64,000 bases of DNA. Origin: Lanius collurio. Taxonomy: Eukaryota > Chordata > Aves > Passeriformes > Laniidae. The notes under the pieces were generated by a model. It did not search any database. It saw only the letters and a list, made by a program, of their open reading frames with translations, and was not told the DNA's origin. Position numbers and translations under genes: made by a program. This document shows, piece by piece, positions 52,358-63,886 of the stretch. Location: contig JACBWW010000070.1 of the NCBI GenBank assembly GCA_020086605.1, forward strand, positions 660,179 through 724,178, written 5' to 3'. Numbering within the stretch: position 1 is the stretch's first letter; each line of letters starts with the position of its first letter.

Positions 52358-53077
52358 CTGGAAAAGAAAAAAAGTAATAGTTCCTTCTGCTAGCTTCTCT
52401 TTTTTGCAAGTACATTATAGTCAAGAGAATGGCTTCTTTTGAGACTGTGATTATTGCAGATTGAAACTCTTTTAAGTGGAATGTGGTATGGAATATCCTG
52501 TGTGAAAGTCCTCTTTACTGATCCAATCTTAGAAATCAGAAAGCTATCCTAAATCAGCTTTCCTTTAAATGAAAGAGGTGGTCATGCTCCTCCTTTTATA
52601 GCAGCTCATTTAGTTCCTATCTTGATGAAAGGCATCCATCTGTGAATCCTACATGGATCACAGTTCCCTAAGTAACACAGATGCGAAAGAAGCAGAGGGA
52701 AATGGAAGATAATACTAAATTTGTGTTGTTTAGCATTAATGAGCTCCCTGTTGATCACACAGAGCATTGTAGGTCATAATATAACTAACTTTCTTTTTGT
52801 TAGTCAGGCAGTGCAGCAACGAGCATCCCGAAACCTAGTGCTTCTGTCAGAGAGTGGGAATTTCAATGTGAAATTGTTAATTTCACTTCTTATTAAAACC
52901 AAAACAGAACTGAACATTTGTTAATCACATATAGTTCATTTCCCCCTGAAAAACTAAGTGGCAGCTTTAGTTACATGTTTTTTCATTACTGCAGATCAGT
53001 TACTATAGCCACAGTCAAAAGAGGTTTTTTTGCAATCTTTTTAGTGCAAACCAGTATTGTCCATCACATCTTGTGAT
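52358..53077. other. unique AT-rich sequence between candidate exons
   Basis: No repeat is recognised. A 67-codon plus-strand frame at 52721-52924 is unsupported. Confidence 0.5.
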
Positions 53078-53183
53078 TCAGATACACTTCTGCTGTTCAA
53101 CTGCTTGGTCAAATTTTTGGGGTATTTTCACGAGAATTTTGCTTGGTGTAATTCCAAATTCTTCATCTTTGGAAACATCAACC
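53078..53183 (-). other. candidate terminal coding exon
   Basis: A T-rich tract ending GGTTTATTCTAAAG precedes a block with one nt completing a codon (start phase 2) and 34 codons before TGA (53078-53080). It reads VDVSKDEEFGITPSKILVKI and ends ...VEQQKCI. Its start phase fits the end phase of the block at 53464-53525. It has balanced charge and little low complexity, unlike most chance frames here. No family is recognised. Confidence 0.3.
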
Positions 53184-53463
53184 CTTTAGAATAAACCAAA
53201 CAACAGGTTACATAGTTGTACTAGCAGTGCAACATAATGCTTTCTAAAGCATGCAAATACCTTCAGAACAGAAGTTAGAATAGTTTTGGAATACTTTAAA
53301 GCTAAGAAATAAAACAGTCATATTTGAAAACCCTTCTTAGGTTCCCATTGTTAATTAAAAAATGAAATTATATAAGATAGAACATATATAAAACTCGGCA
53401 CCTAAGTATTTTACACTTGGCAATGAAAGGAAGGAGTCTGTTACATATCTGGGATCCACATAC

Positions 53464-53525
53464 ATTTCATTCAGGTGAACATGTTCCATCTGGCAAAAGA
53501 GCCTTAACTCTGAAGAAGGACTTGC
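53464..53525 (-). other. candidate internal coding exon (62 nt)
   Basis: An acceptor CCTTTCC...ATATTGCAG leads into a frame in phase 0 (ASPSSELRLFCQMEHVHLNE) that ends before GTATGT. The donor has T rather than G at its last exon base, so it is weak. The end phase (2) fits the block at 53078-53183 across a 280-bp intron. The minus-strand frame stays open beyond the donor as well. Confidence 0.25.
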
Positions 53526-54589
53526 CTGCAATATTATACTTGGAAAGGTTAAGTATATAATTTGGCCCAAAAGACGTATATGGAGTTATTGGAAGCTGTC
53601 ACTGGAAATGTTGGTACTCAGGCCTTCAATATTCTCCTAAGAGAAAAAATATTTTCTGCTTCTTCTCAAAAAAAAAAAAATAATTGGTAGGGGGAAGGTA
53701 CAACAAACTATAAAATGTTAGGCAGGATGCATAATGAAAAAACATCTACTAAAATATACTATTCATTAGATAACTCATCACTGAATGGATGGCCACCATA
53801 TGTTATTTCTTCCTCTGTCAGTGTTCCTAGAGAGATTAATCTACTCCTCCTAGGGACATACCTTAAACACCACTGTGCAAGATAATCCAGGTGAAAATAT
53901 CCAACACCCTCCTTGGTGGTATGATTGAAGAAATCAGTTCAGGAAACTGCCAGCTAAGATGTCTGATCATCATTACCTTACTCTCTTTACTCGATTTACT
54001 CCTTCATCACCATGGTGCATTTTTACAGGTATCTAGATTGGGAACTACTTAGAACAGAAGCTTGCTTTTTGATTACTTGTCTTTACGGTGCCCAGTACAA
54101 TAGAGCTCTGATCTGTGATTCAGGTACATATAAAAGAAAAATCAGAACTAGATAATAGTTGAATAAAATAGACCTCCTGAACCTCCTGAACTGACATTCT
54201 CTAAAATTACTTTAATCCACTGAAATCAGTAGGTGTAATTGTACTTAATGTCCTAAACACATGTAGGGGTACAAAGATCTTGGGAGGAGGGGTGGTAATT
54301 TTCAGGAAATTGAAATTAGTCTCATAGCTCAATGGCAGCTGTAGCCAAAAGTTTGGAACTGAATTCCCTATCCATCACCAGAACTGGTTTCTTATAACAT
54401 TTTCTTTCAAAATTTGAATGAAATAATGAACTGGACATTGTTTGCTGACATTTTTTTAGATTCCTATCCCATTCCTGTAGTATACTGAGAAACCTCTACA
54501 TGGCAACACTGACCTCCAGCATAGTAACTGTCCACCCAAGTCTGAAAACTCTTCACGAGTTTGTTGACAATGTATTCTATTCTGTTTCA
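53526..54589. other. unique AT-rich sequence
   Basis: No gene or clear repeat is seen. An A13 run lies at about 53669. Confidence 0.5.
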
Positions 54590-55095
54590 TAGATTACTGA
54601 ATACATTAGATAAGTATGAAGCCCAGATGAATGCCTTTCATACCTACCTGCCAGCTGGGCTTCAAAGTGTTGAATGTTACCTTTCACATTGGGCAGTCCA
54701 GCCAGCTCTATCCTTTCTTCAGATTGTACCCATATTGTGCATATCTCCCCAGTTTAACTATGAGGATGATGTAGAAAATCAAACCAAAAACCTTCCTAAA
54801 ATTTAGGTAAAGAGCATCCATTCTTATCCTCTTTTTACAACCCGTTGTTTAATCTTGAATAGCAATTGGGACAGTCAGGGATGATTTGAACTTGCTAAAC
54901 GCTCATGTTGACTGTTCCCAATCACTTTATTTTCCATAAGAGGTGTAGAAATAATTTCCATGAGGACTTTCTTCATAATCTTTTAAAGGACTGAGGTGGA
55001 GATGATTGCAAATTAGTGGGTTTGTTTTCCTTCCTACTCTTTCTTGAAGATGGGTTCAAAATCTCTGTCTTTTACAGTCAATGGAAATTGAAGGA
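54590..55095 (-). mobile_element. ancient CR1-type ORF2 relic
   Basis: In plus-strand order it keeps wording of the CR1 reverse-transcriptase region read in reverse: AACCTTCCTAAAATTTAGGTA (as 'ACTAAAGTCCAGGTA' in young copies), CATGTTGACTGTTCCCAATC, then a 'TTCATAATCTTTTAAAGGAC' block, GAGGTGGAGATGATTG, TTCTTGAAGATGGGTTC, and CCAGTCA-like TACAGTCAATGG. Stops and indels are everywhere. Edges are approximate. The 81-codon plus-strand frame at its left end is accidental. Confidence 0.55.
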
Positions 55096-56459
55096 AAAAA
55101 ACAAAGAACAGTTTTTCTGATTGTAAGTGTAGAAGTCTAGTGTTGAAGAGTATAGCAGTTGGCACAACTTAGGTCCCAGTTAAAAGAGCTCTTGGCATAA
55201 GCCCATGAACTTTACTTGGAAAGTAAGTAGAAGATTAAAGGTTATCAACCACTCATCCTAAATGAGAAGCTAGCTCAAGGAAGTATTCCCTTGATAGTAC
55301 AGCCAAGCAGTAGAAACTGCCTGTTGATAACCAAGAAGTGCAAAAGCATCAGAGATTGTTAGAAGTAGGTTGTGAGTGTTGACAACAGAACCAAGAAGTC
55401 TGGAAGTGACTTTCCTATAAAAAAGGATGCATAAGAATAGTGGGATAGACAAGAACTCTGAAAAAGACTCTGTGGAAGGAAACCCCACAATCCTGCACCA
55501 GAATCCAGGAACATCTCTGTAAATCATAGGGAATACAAGGAACTGAAAAGAGCCCAATAGATCCTATGGTCCTGCCCCATGATTATGCTGAGTATGGCTG
55601 GTACTGCAACACTGACCTGTCCGAACTTTCTCCAGGACAGTGATTTCTCCTGCAGGACAGGAAAAGTACATAAGAAAACCCTGCATTAAAGCAAGGCCTG
55701 ACTCCTTTCCCTCTCTGCATCATTTGCTTCACAGCACAGAAAAGTAATATTTGTAAAACTGCATTTATCTGTGATTTAATTACTTTGTTATCCAAGTCCA
55801 TTTAGCTTCCATAACGTAATTTGCTCTCAAACCATGACAAGGAGAAATAAACATCTCCCATAGATCCTCTATATGCAAAAACAGACCAAGGGAGCAGGCT
55901 ATAGTTGTCAAGTAACAAGTGGAACGGACAGGAGAAGAAATCTAGCTGTACCAGCTACAGAAGACTGGGCTTAAGTCTTTTTACATAAAATCAGGCTAAA
56001 ACCAATCCATGTATCTTCCCTGTATACTATTTCTGTGTAATTTTTTTTCTATGTCCATTGCATTATCTGTCAAAATGAAAAATTCTTTCCAGCTTACAAA
56101 TGGTTGTAAAAAGCTGTATGCAAATTGTCTGACCCCAAACTATCACCAAAGCAGAAGCACCTTCTAGTTCTAAAATGGATGGCACTTGCAATTAAGACAA
56201 ATAAAACTGTTTATGTCTTATTACACCAAATGTTTTTATTTGGTTTTAACTACCCTGTATGCAAAGTAAATGGTAGACAGCCTAATGTACCATACAAAAA
56301 TTGCACATGAACATGTGGGAAGGAAATAAAACGGTGTGAAACTAAGATGTTTTCTGTGCATGCTCCATATTATTGACAAACCCCCTCTCCTTAAAAGAAG
56401 AAAAAAAAAAATCCACATGGTACTGGCTAACAATTTGCTTTCCCAATTGCAGCTAATAC
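55096..56459. other. unique sequence, one GC-richer patch
   Basis: A patch at 55270-55760 is less AT-rich, with a 95-codon minus-strand frame (55270-55557) and a 72-codon one beside it (55583-55801). It may be an old LINE or LTR remnant but no family wording is recognised. The rest shows nothing. Confidence 0.4.
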
Positions 56460-56569
56460 CTTTTGATATGCAAAGCAACATGATCTAATCTCACAGTTCT
56501 CATTTAGATAAAATCCTATTTCGACACTTGATCTTTCTGTGTATGGATTATTTGTGAACATTTTAACAC
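56460..56569 (-). other. candidate internal coding exon (110 nt)
   Basis: An acceptor CCTTCCATTTCATTTGACTATGACAG is followed by one open frame (start phase 1, end phase 0) of 36 codons from VKMFTNNPYTERSSVEIGF to ...CCFAYQK, ending AAAAG before GTATTA, a weak donor. Its end phase fits the start of 53464-53525. No family is recognised. Confidence 0.25.
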
Positions 56570-59500
56570 CTGTCATAGTCAAATGAAATGGAAGGTAGTT
56601 TGCAAGACTGGGGATTTGCATCTTATTTAACCTTCCAGACCTACTTCCTGATTATTTCACTTCTCATGGATATATTAGGAATATGAACTGGGTTTACAGC
56701 TTTTGGAGGCACGGCTCTTAGATATTCTTATTTATTTATTTATTTTTTATTATTACAATTTCTGAAGTAAAATTATGAGATTTTTTTTTCTACTAGAAAG
56801 TCCAATAAAGTAAACTTACAGCACATACTGGATGACCACTATTGCATAAAAATATTTCATTTTTCTTACACCAGTCAAATTCTGTATGCAAACATGTTCT
56901 TACTTTCTGGATCATGATATCATTTCAGTTTTTCATTTTTCTGGTTACTTAAAACCCAATTAAAACAAGAAGACACTGCAGCTAAGACATTTGTGGATTA
57001 TGAAATAACTTTGGAGAGATATTATTGACCCATTCACATCAGTGAACTCTGGTCTTGATACCAAGTGGGAAAAACAAATAACCAAAAACCAATTAAACAG
57101 CTCCTCATATGCACTGTAACTTGCATCCAAACACCTGTAAAAAGAAGTATGAAAAAGATATTGCAAGTATCTGTTCTGGTGGTGAGTGTGCTAGCTCACT
57201 TTAGCACTGCATTTACAAAGAGTTACATCTTTTCAGCAGAGAAAAGAGCTACAAGAGCTACAGGATCCATTAGTTCAGACCACACAGGGAAACCAAAGGG
57301 AAGAAACCCATTTGTGACGTACCAACTTCTTTGACAAACATGAGTCTGCTCAGCTCATAAAGCCACCAAGCAAAACTCACCAAGGACAAACAAAACCCCT
57401 TCAAAATCATAATCTGATGTTTAATACCTTAGGGGTAAAACATATTTTAAATTTGAAGATTATTGCTTTCCTGAGTCTCCTGATGCTTGAATAGCATGAA
57501 TAAGTGAGATACAATATCAGAAAAGGTTGTGTATTACAATTCCTTTGCAATGCTTACCTTTACATTGTATTTGACTTCTTTTCAGTTTTAAAGACTTGCT
57601 TGGTGTGAGTGATTTCAGTGTTTAAAAATACAGAAAATTATAAGAGAAAGGAGTTTGTTACTGAAAATCAGTTCTGTATACACAAAAAAAATATAGATTT
57701 TAAAGCCTCTTCAGCTAACAAAAAACAACATATCTTTAAATTTTACATAGTTACTAGGAAAGAGAAAGAACTGGTAACATTTATTATATGAATTTGGGGT
57801 TTTCTCATTAATAAAATGTAGTGTATTCAAAAAATTGTTTTTTCATAGTTCTAGGCAGGAAACACAGGTTCTAGAAGAAAACCTATTAAATTTACATGGT
57901 CATATTACCCATAAGAAGTTAACACTTTAAAATAAATTTATCTCCTTTATTAGGGCTTTGGTGAAGAGTTTTAAAATTTTACAACATATTTAATCACCTA
58001 GCTTCACAGACATAATTGCTGAATTCTTATTTTTGTATAACATAGACACCCTCAAAAAAAAAGGAAAAACAAGTTGCCTTTAAGCTCTTTGTTTGAAATT
58101 ATGCTGGGAAAGAAAAAAGATTCTTGATTTAGCCTTCAAATACCTTTTAAAGAACTGTCAAAATACTGGTAGATTTAAAGGATTTCTAATCTATTTTTAA
58201 CCTCACAGAATTTCACTATTTAAATGCTTGGTGAGCACAGCAAACCACACTCATTGTTTTATCTTGTAGTCCCCTTAACTCTCCCTTTTTCAAGATTTTT
58301 TTTTTTTTTACTGTCTTAAAAAAAAAACAAAAAAAAACCCAAAAAAACCAACCCAGTAAAACCACTTCTATGCAGTGAGAGTATAACATTCAAGGAGTTT
58401 AAGTGCACCTTGAGCCAGCTTTGTATAAATAGATAAATGAAATCACAGACTACCCTTCCCAATTACTTTTTCTCTAGGTTACTCAGTGCATGCAATTGTC
58501 TTGCTGAGGATGCTCTGTGGATGTAGGTTGTAATATAGGCTGCTGAACTTTAAATCCTGATCACATGGGCCATTTTAAGACTTTCATAGCCTTGCCAACA
58601 CATTCATACACATTTAATTGCAGTGTCTGTTTTTACACATACGTTAGTATCATAATATTAATCCTATTTCGTCTGGGATATTTAATGGGATAAAAGATAA
58701 AAGAAGCAGCAAAGTATTACAGCGAGATAAAAACACTACTGCACTTTGCAGATGGGTTATAAAATGTTCTCAGAGGATCCTGACTCAAAGCCACCATCTG
58801 TTTTTACAGAAGCTTAATAAGAACATATTACATAGTCACTTCAGAAATAAACCACAAGACATCTTGCAAGTTTTTAGTGTTCAAAACAAAGTCACATAAC
58901 ACAGTTCATCTGTACTTACAATTCACCAAGGAAACCCAGAGTAGTTAATATCTGTAAAATTGCAAATCATGTAGAAGGCAACATTTCAAGGTAAATTTTT
59001 CAAATTATGAGGGAAACATATCCAGATCACTCTAGTTATAAATAACGCAATCTGTTATGATGGATGACAAAGCCCAAAGTTTGATTGGGTTATATAAAAT
59101 ACAGAAAGCACAAACATTCTAATTGTTAACAAGGCCATTATTCTCTCTCTGCATGAGCCTATCTTAGCTCACTTCTACTGCCTGCTGTATTACATTGTTC
59201 ATCGGGCAACATTTGCTAGCATACAGGGCTGTTGCTTACAGAAAGGGAATAGTTGTTTTTTTTTAAAGTCTACAGTATTATTATACAATACTACTACTCT
59301 ACAATTCTCTACTATACTACTCTACAATATTTTCAATATAATAGAAGTGTTGAATGATCATTCTCAGATGTTTATTTTTCTTTTTCAGTTTATCTACAGG
59401 GAACACTTACTTCCTCCTATATATTTCCCCTTTCTATAAAGTAACTTAGCATAGAGATAGTCCTACTAGTTACAGTGAGGCTGCAGAATTTTTTTAGACA

Positions 59501-59739
59501 GTTTTAATAAAAAAAAATTGAAAAAGAACAAAAACTCTTAAGCGGCAAAGGGAAGGTGTATTTAAAGCATATTAACTCTTCCTGAAAACAATACTTTGTG
59601 AACTGACCACAGGGAAAACTTTACTAGTGTCACACTTGTATTGCAATTTTAAGTTGTTATTTGGTTGGAAAACAGTAACAACATGAAAGTCCTCAGGTCA
59701 GAAAGGGGAAAAAGCTAAATAAAAACCAGAAAGGTTGAT
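56570..59739. other. unique AT-rich sequence
   Basis: No transposon is recognised. TTTA tetramers lie at 56728-56745. A T14 run (58296-58309) is closely followed by A/CC-rich sequence (58318-58355). A 32-nt minus-strand block at 58920-58951 lies between TTTTACAG and GTAAGT but is too short to call. Two copies of TACTACTCTACAAT lie at about 59291 and 59316. Confidence 0.5.
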
Positions 59740-59940
59740 CATAATAATAAAACTGCCTGTGTTGGAAGGGACCTTGAAGATCACCTTGTTCCAAGTGCCC
59801 TGCTGTGGGCTGGGACACCTTTCACTAGACCAGGTTGTTCAGGGCCTCCTCCATCCTGGCCTTGAACACTGCCAGGGACGGGGCATCCCCATCTTCTTTG
59901 GGTGACTTATTCAAGTGCCTCACCATGTAGAAGAGTGAAA
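59740..59940 (-). mobile_element. CR1 LINE 3' UTR, younger copy
   Basis: It is close to the avian CR1 3' end read in reverse: GTTGGAAGGGACCTTGAAGA, GGGCTGGGACACCT, CACTAGACCAGGTTGTTCAG, CTGGCCTTGAACACTGCCAG, GACGGGGCATCC and GTGCCTCACCAT. The end has AATAATAATAA in place of the usual ATTCTATG-type octamers. It is 5'-truncated after about 200 bp and less diverged than the copy at 18.1 kb. Confidence 0.9.
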
Positions 59941-61659
59941 CAACAGCATACTGAATATTGCCTGAGCTTCTCATGGACATTACTTCTTGTTATGTGTTGG
60001 TAGGAAGGAAAAGGGAAGTCTCTCAGTTATGAGAGAAATGAGACACATGCCAGAAGAGTAGAAAAGCAGGCTTAAAGGAAAGCGAGTCTGAAAGCAACCT
60101 TGAAAATTCATGTATTACCATCTTTGTCTGAAATCATATTCCTGCATCATCTATCTATATTCCCTAAGGATATTGGTGAAGTTTTTCTAAAATATCTCCA
60201 CTGCTGGAGATTTCATAACCTAGCCAAACAACCTTCTCTTTGCATTATTACATTTAAAATTGGAAAATGTGTTCATTAATGTGAATTTTTTATATATTGG
60301 GCTGTATTTTGAGAACATTATTTTCTGTTCTATTCAAAATATACATTAAATATGATTTATTCCCTTTCTGTCTGTAGTTCCCCATAATAAAATATAATTG
60401 GCAGGTCACTGACATCATCCAAATCATTAGGGAAAATATGAAGTAACCAAGTCATTTAGCAATAATAGGAAGATTATATTTAATCTTAAAAACATTAAGA
60501 TTTTCAAAAGTATTGAAAATGTCAAGAAGTCTGAACGAATAACCAGTGCAAAGAAAGGATTCATAAATAAAGAAAAAGAAAGAAATTAGCTGTGTCAAAT
60601 GAGACTGGTGAGATGTATTTTATTGGTCTGAGGCAGGATTGTAGCACTGAGGCTGACATCAAGCTAAGAGAAAAATAAGTGACATGGAGAACAGGGGCAT
60701 AAAGAAAAGATGATTGAAACACGAGCTGCAGGAAAGAAAGAAGAAATTAGCACTCAATCAGTTCTGAACAAGTTAAATTTAAACTGATAGCATGAAACAA
60801 GAAAAGATGACAGGGAGAGGCTAAAAGAGAAAGGAAGTCCGAGAGCTGAAAAATTTGTGTGAAATATTACCATAAGAGTTGTAGTCAGAGACTTTTAAGA
60901 AGAATTAATTACTCTCAGAAAGCATTCAAATCAACTGAACATGCCAAAGTAAAGAACCTTCCACACTTTCTCATTATCTGGTTACTATTTTTGAATGTAT
61001 ATTTTTGCTGAACAAATGGAGGAGCCACTAGTGTAATTAGTTTTATAATTTAGTACCTTTCCTTCTTAGTAAATCCACTGAAACAACAGGTAGCTGTCTT
61101 ATGAAAGTAAACATGTGACTATTCATGTAGTACAATATGTAAAATTAAAAGTGTTGTTTGTGGACTCCCAACATATACACTTTTTACGTCAACAAGGTTT
61201 TATGTCTAATTACTAGAACAAACAACTGTTCATCTATAAAGATCTTCAGTACAGACCACTTGCTGTTTGTTCTTAGACCTGGTTGCCAGGATAGAAAAGG
61301 TGATTTTAAAAGATAGCTATTTTTTTCCTAATGAAAACATTCTGTTGAACAGCCTTTCAAATGGGTAATATAATGAATCTTCATTATTCTTAAGATCCTG
61401 CTGATATTTTACAGACCTTACCAATGCCTTTAAAATAAGGTAGATTTGTTCCTTATCTTGCAAAAATTCAAACTATCATTTAAAAATACATCTGGTTGTC
61501 TTGGGGTGATCCTAAAGTCACCTCAAGACACTGGTTTATCTCATATTTTGGCAACAAGGAATGTAGAGATTCTTGCTGCTTTTGAAGACAACCTAACACC
61601 AGATGCTGGTGATTGCTTACTTTTGCAGTCAGATCATGATGGGGGAAGAGTCTGAGAAA
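59941..61659. other. unique AT-rich sequence
   Basis: Nothing is recognised. 60530-60840 is rich in A and G on the plus strand (runs such as GAAAGAAAGAAG). Confidence 0.5.
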
Positions 61660-62129
61660 ATAAAGCAGGGATTTTTCATTAACAAATAAATAAAAATTAA
61701 CTTTTAATTGAAAGAACAGGATTGTTGAGGTCACTGAGCAGGCAGCTATGATGGCTGAGGGGGCAAGGAGCCCCAAAATAGCAAGGGTCTGCTGGTGGAC
61801 CGATTCCAAGGTTTGAGAACATCCCCCTGACCTCATGGTGAGAAAGGGAAGACCTCTCCTGTCAGTCTTTGTGGTGCTGTGCAGACTTAGTCTGTTTGAT
61901 TGACTTGTACCCCCACACACCCCCAGACCTTCCCCATTACCTCCTCTCCCCTAGTCCCGCCTTTGTACTGCCCTCATGCCCTCAGACCATTGGTCCTGAT
62001 GCTCTCCTCATTCCTTTATAAAAACCCTGGACCATGCATGGTTCATTCTCTTTCGTCTCTGGTCTCCTTTTGCATCAAGATACAATAAACCTCATCCTGC
62101 TGCTTGTGAGCACGTGAGAAAATGTTGCA
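61660..62129 (+). mobile_element. probable LTR with promoter and poly(A) signals
   Basis: The order of signals is that of an LTR. A C-rich U3 (61750-61990) has an inverted CCAAT (ATTGG, about 61990). A TATA box TTTATAAAAA follows at 62015-62024. About 25-45 bp on is a C/T-rich TCTCTTTCGTCTCTGG start region, then AATAAA at 62084-62089 and a U5-like tail to about 62129. The left edge is uncertain. The TG at about 61708 is one choice, and no target duplication was found. I recall no exact family. The 146-codon minus-strand frame (61480-61920) overlapping it is accidental. Confidence 0.55.
62015..62024 (+). promoter_or_regulatory. TATA box of the LTR
   Basis: TTTATAAAAA lies about 25-30 bp upstream of the C/T-rich likely start site and about 60 bp upstream of AATAAA, normal LTR spacing. 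Confidence 0.5.
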
Positions 62130-62225
62130 GGTAAACTACTACTGTGGCAGGTTAACTGCAACACCTTAATAATTTGTATTGTCTTTTTGACTGAACAAGC
62201 ATATTTTAGTAGAGCTTTTTTTGCA
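62096..62225. repeat. interspersed repeat copy 1, with imperfect hairpin
   Basis: It matches 63887-64000 from CCTGCTGCTTGT through GTTGCAGGTAAACTACTACT, GCAACACCTTAATAATTTG, GACTGAACAAGCAT and TTTTAGT. TGTTGCAG (62123-62130) and CTGCAACA (62156-62163) form the base of a hairpin. It begins in or just after the LTR tail, so it may be the internal start of that element or a separate unit. Confidence 0.65.
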
Positions 62226-62520
62226 GGAATACCATATGGGAGAGCCCTCCTGACTCTTTGCCTCTGGTAATGCTGAGCTAGCTGGCTTGAGTGTGTGTGA
62301 GATCTGAGCCTAACAGCAGTGCAGGTGAAAGGAAAGCTTCCTGGAGTGCTGCACTGCACCCACCAGAACGCTTCCTTGTCAGGGATGTTTCAGGGAAAAG
62401 CAAAGCTGAACCCTTCATGAGCACTCATGCAGTGCGTTACAGGACCTTCCAATAAAGATATTTTGCTTTCCTTATATCAGTTTATTGCTAGTATGAGAAA
62501 TGATATAAATATTGAGAGGG

Positions 62521-62559
<39 letters not shown>

Positions 62560-62577
62560 AATCTATCTATCATCTAT
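62521..62577. repeat. ATCT tetranucleotide microsatellite
   Basis: About ten perfect ATCT units are followed by three or four imperfect ones. An open frame across it reads repeated Ser-Ile-Tyr-Leu and is not a gene. Confidence 0.95.
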
Positions 62578-63640
62578 GTATTTATCTAAATACGTTTTGT
62601 CACGGAATTTTTTAATAGAACCCACTTTTGGAGTATGGTGCCAACTCTTCCCCTTGCCTATGGTACTCCAGTTAAGTGCACTAACTCCCAGAACTTGCAC
62701 AGTTCTTCAATCATGAGAGAAAAAAGTCTCTGGAATTTAGCTGGCCAAAAAGTATAAAAGCAATACCTGTAACACAATAATGAATTCTTTTCCTTGAGAA
62801 TGTAGGAATTTACCTATTAGATAAATATCTAAAACCTTTCAGTGTTAGGGTGATGCAGCATATCTATTCCTCCTATGTTCTTATCTCAAAAGTACTGTTA
62901 AAATTTCAATCTTAGGAAACTGACATCCCAAATGATTGTTTCATTATCAAAATAATGATAAGTTGGATTACAAAGCCCCAGTGGAAGACAAAAAATACTT
63001 CCCATGAACTAAACATATATGTATATTTGTTTAATATACATGTATATTTATTTTATAACATCCATGCCCACACAAGGATGGACGTCATCCCTAAGAACAA
63101 ATCAACATGAAATAGAAATAAAACAAAGGGTATTAACAGTATCATTGTTCTTATCATCAGCCTCAGAAATGCACTTTTTCACCTTATTTTTTATAAGTTC
63201 ATTTGAAATAGTTTTATCTATTCCATATTGCATTCAGAATAATAATGACCTCACCAGTACTCTAGAAGAGAATTATCCACTGCTGACACTGGTGTGCTAG
63301 GAAATAGCTTCCCATGTTTATTTCAACCTTGTCCATCACCTATATTTTATGAAAATTCCCTTTCTCCCAGTCTTTGTACTATACAGCCATGCAACAGGGA
63401 TGGAGGGTGCAAAGCAGATGAACATCAGGGACATTTTTTGTAATTCAGGTGTACCCCCAGATAACTCATTTTGTGTTTCATTTTGATAAGGAAGATGGAG
63501 ACATTACATAAATCTGTGGCTCTGTATTCCTTTCAGAATTCAGCACTTTATATTGTTATTGCTTTTCATTTTTCAGAATTCCAGGTAGTAAGCTCAGTAA
63601 GTGTGGAATAAATTCTTTCCTTTAGTAGTGATGAGAAAAA

Positions 63641-63685
63641 AACCAACAAAAACAACAAAAACAACAACAACAACAACAACAATAA
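63641..63685. repeat. AAC trinucleotide repeat
   Basis: AACAAAAACAAC variants lead into about seven perfect AAC units and an A run. Confidence 0.9.
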
Positions 63686-63886
63686 AAAACCCACGGGAAA
63701 GATTGTACTGTATGTGCAATCTTTACTTTTTCTTGGAATTTGAAGTCTCTGAGGAGAACCTCATATTCCAACATCACTCCTGAGACATTTTATTTATTCC
63801 ATCATCCTTATATTATTGAGGTATCAGTCTGAAAAAAGAATACACTCTCAAAAACATATATATTGGTATATATTTTCTTTCTTAAC

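Larger units (their letters stand above)
62226..63886. other. unique sequence with simple repeats
   Basis: No gene is supported. A less AT-rich patch at 62240-62420 is unplaced. Alternating ATAT/GTAT sequence lies at 63016-63050. The rest is ordinary AT-rich DNA. Confidence 0.5.

Noticed and set aside
58920..58951. 32-nt minus-strand block between TTTTACAG and GTAAGT
   Set aside because: Too short, and its end phase does not join the next candidate at 56460-56569 directly.
61480..61920. 146-codon minus-strand frame
   Set aside because: It runs antisense through the LTR U3 and has no recognised domain.
62521..62577. CRISPR-like or protein-coding repeat
   Set aside because: It is a plain ATCT microsatellite with no spacers.
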